9,001 bases of DNA from Magnetococcales bacterium (GTDB taxonomy: Bacteria; Pseudomonadota; Magnetococcia; Magnetococcales; Magnetaquicoccaceae), in NCBI GenBank assembly GCA_015228895.1, contig JADGCR010000082.1, forward strand, positions 1 through 9,001. The letters run 5' to 3'. Of the stretch, positions 7,071 through 9,001 are shown in pieces. How positions within the stretch are numbered: the stretch's first letter is position 1; the number at the start of each line of letters is the position of its first letter. Both the position numbers and the translations under genes were made by a program. Under the pieces are notes generated by a model. The model worked only from the letters and a program-made list of their open reading frames with translations. It had not been told where the DNA came from and did no database searches.

Positions 7071-9001
7071 GCGTCTCTCCTTGTCTGCTGCGACCGGCGC
7101 AGCGCCTCAAGCGCCGTGACGGCTTCAGCGAAAACGGGACCGCTCAGCAGGAAATGTTGGGCGGCCAGGGGCAGATCGGTACACGCCCTCTCCATGGTTC
7201 TCCCCAGTTCGGCCAGACGGGCGACCCCCATGGTCAGGCTGGAGGATTTCAGGGTGTGGGCGGCCACCCGCACCCCTTCGGAATCGTTCTGCCGCAAAGC
7301 CAGTTGCAGTTCCGCCAGCAGTTCGGGCGTGCGCGTCAGATAGTGGTCCAACATCCGGTCCAGCAGATCGCCCCCTCCCTTGCGGGCCAACTCCAGAATC
7401 CGTTCCACGACCACTTGATCCAGGACCGGAGCGACGGGAGCGCTCTCCCCGTCCGCATGCGCATCCTCCGGCGCGCCGGCGGGCGTCTCCTCCCGGGTGT
7501 CGGGGTGGGCGTGCACCAGCCATCGGTTCAGTATGACGCCCATTTCCGATTGACTGAAGGGTTTTTGCAGATAGTCATCCATCCCCACCCCGTTGCACCG
7601 ATCCCGGCTCTCCTGCAGCACATGGGCGGTCAGGGCGATGATCGGGGTGGGCGCCACGCCCGCCTGTTGTTCCATGAGACGCAGCTGTCGGGTGGTCTCG
7701 AAGCCGTCCATGACGGGCATTTCGCAATCCATGAAAATCGCGTCGAAGCCGGGGACCGCGGCGCGAAACAGGGACAATGCCTGCTGACCGTTGCCGGCCA
7801 CCGTGACCTGGCAACCGAACCTCTCCAGCGTGGCCACCGCCACTTCCTGATTGACCGGGTTGTCCTCCACCAGCAGGATGCGGCCACTGAAGGTCAGGTT
7901 GTCCGGTGTGGCGAGCCGTTGTTGGCCCTGCCAGGCGCAGATCTCCCGCCGGTCCCCCCGCTGTTGCCTGCCGAAGCGCACCGTGAACCGGAACGTCGAA
8001 CCCTGGCCAGGCACGCTCTCCATCCACAGGTCGCCCCCCATCCTGAGGACCAGTTCCCTGGAAATGGCCAACCCCAGTCCGGTGCCGCCAAATTTGCGTG
8101 AAACGGACGGGTCTTCCTGGGAGAAGGTTTCGAAGATCCGGGGTTGATAATCGGGCGAGATCCCGATGCCCGTGTCCTGCACCTGGAAGCGCAACACTAC
8201 GTCCACTTTCCGCAACTGGACGATCTCCATCGACAACACCACGGAACCCCGCTCGGTGAACTTGATGGCGTTGCCGATGAGATTGAACAGCACCTGATTC
8301 AGTCGATAGGGATCCCCCAGCAGATGCAAGGGGACCGTCTCGGCCAGTTTGCAGACGAAATCCAATCCGTTGCGTTTGGCCTGAGTCGAGAAGATCGCGC
8401 AGATATCGCCGAGCACCTGGTTCAGATCGAACCGCAACATCTCCATCGTCAACTGGCCGGCCTGAATTTTGGAGAGATCCAGAATGTCGTTGATGATGCG
8501 CAGCAGCATGTGTCCGGAGCGGTGGATGGTCTCGACGTAATGGCGTTGCTGCCGGGTCAGGGAGGTTTGCATGATCAGATCCGCCATGCCCAGGACGCCG
8601 TTCATGGGGGTGCGGATTTCGTGGCTCATGTTGACCAGAAAGGTGGCCTTGGCCCTTGCTCCCGCTTCCGCGGCGTCACGGGATTTTTCCAGTTCCGCGG
8701 TACGCTCCAGGACGGTTTGTTCCAGATTCTCCCGGTGCAGGCGCAGTTCCGTCACATCCTCCAGGATGACCAGGTAATGATGGATGGCGCCATCCTCCTG
8801 CTGGATGGGGGCGAAATGTTGCCGCACCCACACCTGAGAGCCGTCCTTGCACTGGTTGAGCATCTCCCCCGTCCATTTCCGCCCGGTGCGCACGTTGTCC
8901 CGGATGGTCCGGGAGAGAGGCGCGGGGGAGTGGCCGCTGTTGAGGATCTCCATCGGTTGGCCCTGCAGCTCATGGGCTGAGGCATATCCGTAGATGCGGA
9001 C
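7067..9001 (-). CDS. Hybrid sensor histidine kinase, PAS-HisKA-HATPase-REC-HPt (N-terminus beyond the window)
   Basis: A sensor kinase carrying a whole phosphorelay in one chain. The frame is open to the right edge (644 visible residues, numbered from the edge), where VRIYGYASAHELQGQPMEIL is mid-PAS. The true start, and any sensor or membrane segment, therefore lies outside. The methionine at 8953 should not be taken as the start. The order is: rest of PAS with its C-terminal PAC strand (to about 82), coiled coil (about 83-120), HisKA with His127 in FLVNMSHEIRTPMNG, and HATPase with N-box Asn244, DTGIG (from Asp276) and GGTGLG (305-310). REC (about 372-490) follows, with Asp425 in FMDCEMPVMDG and Lys480. 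A Pro/Ala-rich linker comes next, then an HPt domain (about 525-644) with His582 in AAHTLKSSS. All phosphotransfer residues are present. It overlaps the HD-GYP gene by ATGA, so that regulator and the downstream cyclase are its likely targets. Confidence 0.93.
   Translation of the reverse strand, partial: VRIYGYASAHELQGQPMEILNSGHSPAPLSRTIRDNVRTGRKWTGEMLNQCKDGSQVWVRQHFAPIQQEDGAIHHYLVILEDVTELRLHRENLEQTVLERTAELEKSRDAAEAGARAKATFLVNMSHEIRTPMNGVLGMADLIMQTSLTRQQRHYVETIHRSGHMLLRIINDILDLSKIQAGQLTMEMLRFDLNQVLGDICAIFSTQAKRNGLDFVCKLAETVPLHLLGDPYRLNQVLFNLIGNAIKFTERGSVVLSMEIVQLRKVDVVLRFQVQDTGIGISPDYQPRIFETFSQEDPSVSRKFGGTGLGLAISRELVLRMGGDLWMESVPGQGSTFRFTVRFGRQQRGDRREICAWQGQQRLATPDNLTFSGRILLVEDNPVNQEVAVATLERFGCQVTVAGNGQQALSLFRAAVPGFDAIFMDCEMPVMDGFETTRQLRLMEQQAGVAPTPIIALTAHVLQESRDRCNGVGMDDYLQKPFSQSEMGVILNRWLVHAHPDTREETPAGAPEDAHADGESAPVAPVLDQVVVERILELARKGGGDLLDRMLDHYLTRTPELLAELQLALRQNDSEGVRVAAHTLKSSSLTMGVARLAELGRTMERACTDLPLAAQHFLLSGPVFAEAVTALEALRRSQQTRRDA
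7077..7082 (-). promoter_or_regulatory. Ribosome binding site of the HD-GYP gene, inside the kinase gene
   Basis: AAGGAG on the minus strand 6 nt before the ATG at 7070, within the last codons of the histidine kinase. It is a strong Shine-Dalgarno combined with the ATGA stop-start overlap, and suggests coupled translation at a good level. Confidence 0.7.

Noticed and set aside
8953..9001. Methionine codon at 8953 as the histidine kinase start
   Set aside because: The 16 codons before it are open and read as the typical interior of a PAS domain (YGYASAHELQGQP), so the gene continues past the window edge.

Overview
The window is GC-rich, densely packed bacterial DNA with LeuC/LeuD/LeuB of proteobacterial type. 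The leuC-leuD-leuB order and the number of multidomain signalling proteins suggest an alphaproteobacterium-like lineage or a relative such as the Magnetococcales. That placement is inference from style and recall only.

Left part (1-2393, minus strand): a tight leucine biosynthesis operon, leuC-leuD-leuB, with 6-7 bp gaps. leuB runs off the left edge. Together LeuCD isomerise 2-isopropylmalate to 3-isopropylmalate and LeuB oxidises it.

Middle (2394-4746): a 118 bp divergent intergenic region holds a small palindrome and a weak candidate leu promoter. It is followed on the plus strand by a 744-residue protein with TPR repeats and a C-terminal GT41 catalytic domain (O-GlcNAc transferase/SPINDLY family). 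An asparagine ladder recurs every 34 residues in the TPRs, and the main catalytic residues are recognisable.

Right part (4754-9001, minus strand): three co-oriented signalling genes, read from right to left. A hybrid histidine kinase (PAS-HisKA-HATPase-REC-HPt, 5' end beyond the window) overlaps by ATGA a REC-HD-GYP phosphodiesterase. That gene is followed after 37 bp by a REC-PAS-GGDEF diguanylate cyclase with an Aer-like PAS domain. The likely logic is a phosphorelay kinase feeding two response regulators with opposite effects on cyclic di-GMP. This operon converges on the glycosyltransferase gene with only 7 bp between stop codons.

No tRNA, rRNA, mobile element, CRISPR array or clear terminator was seen. 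No wholly new system is evident. The most interesting points are the paired opposing c-di-GMP enzymes under one phosphorelay, the Aer-like PAS in the cyclase, and the divergent acceptor-side motifs of the glycosyltransferase.
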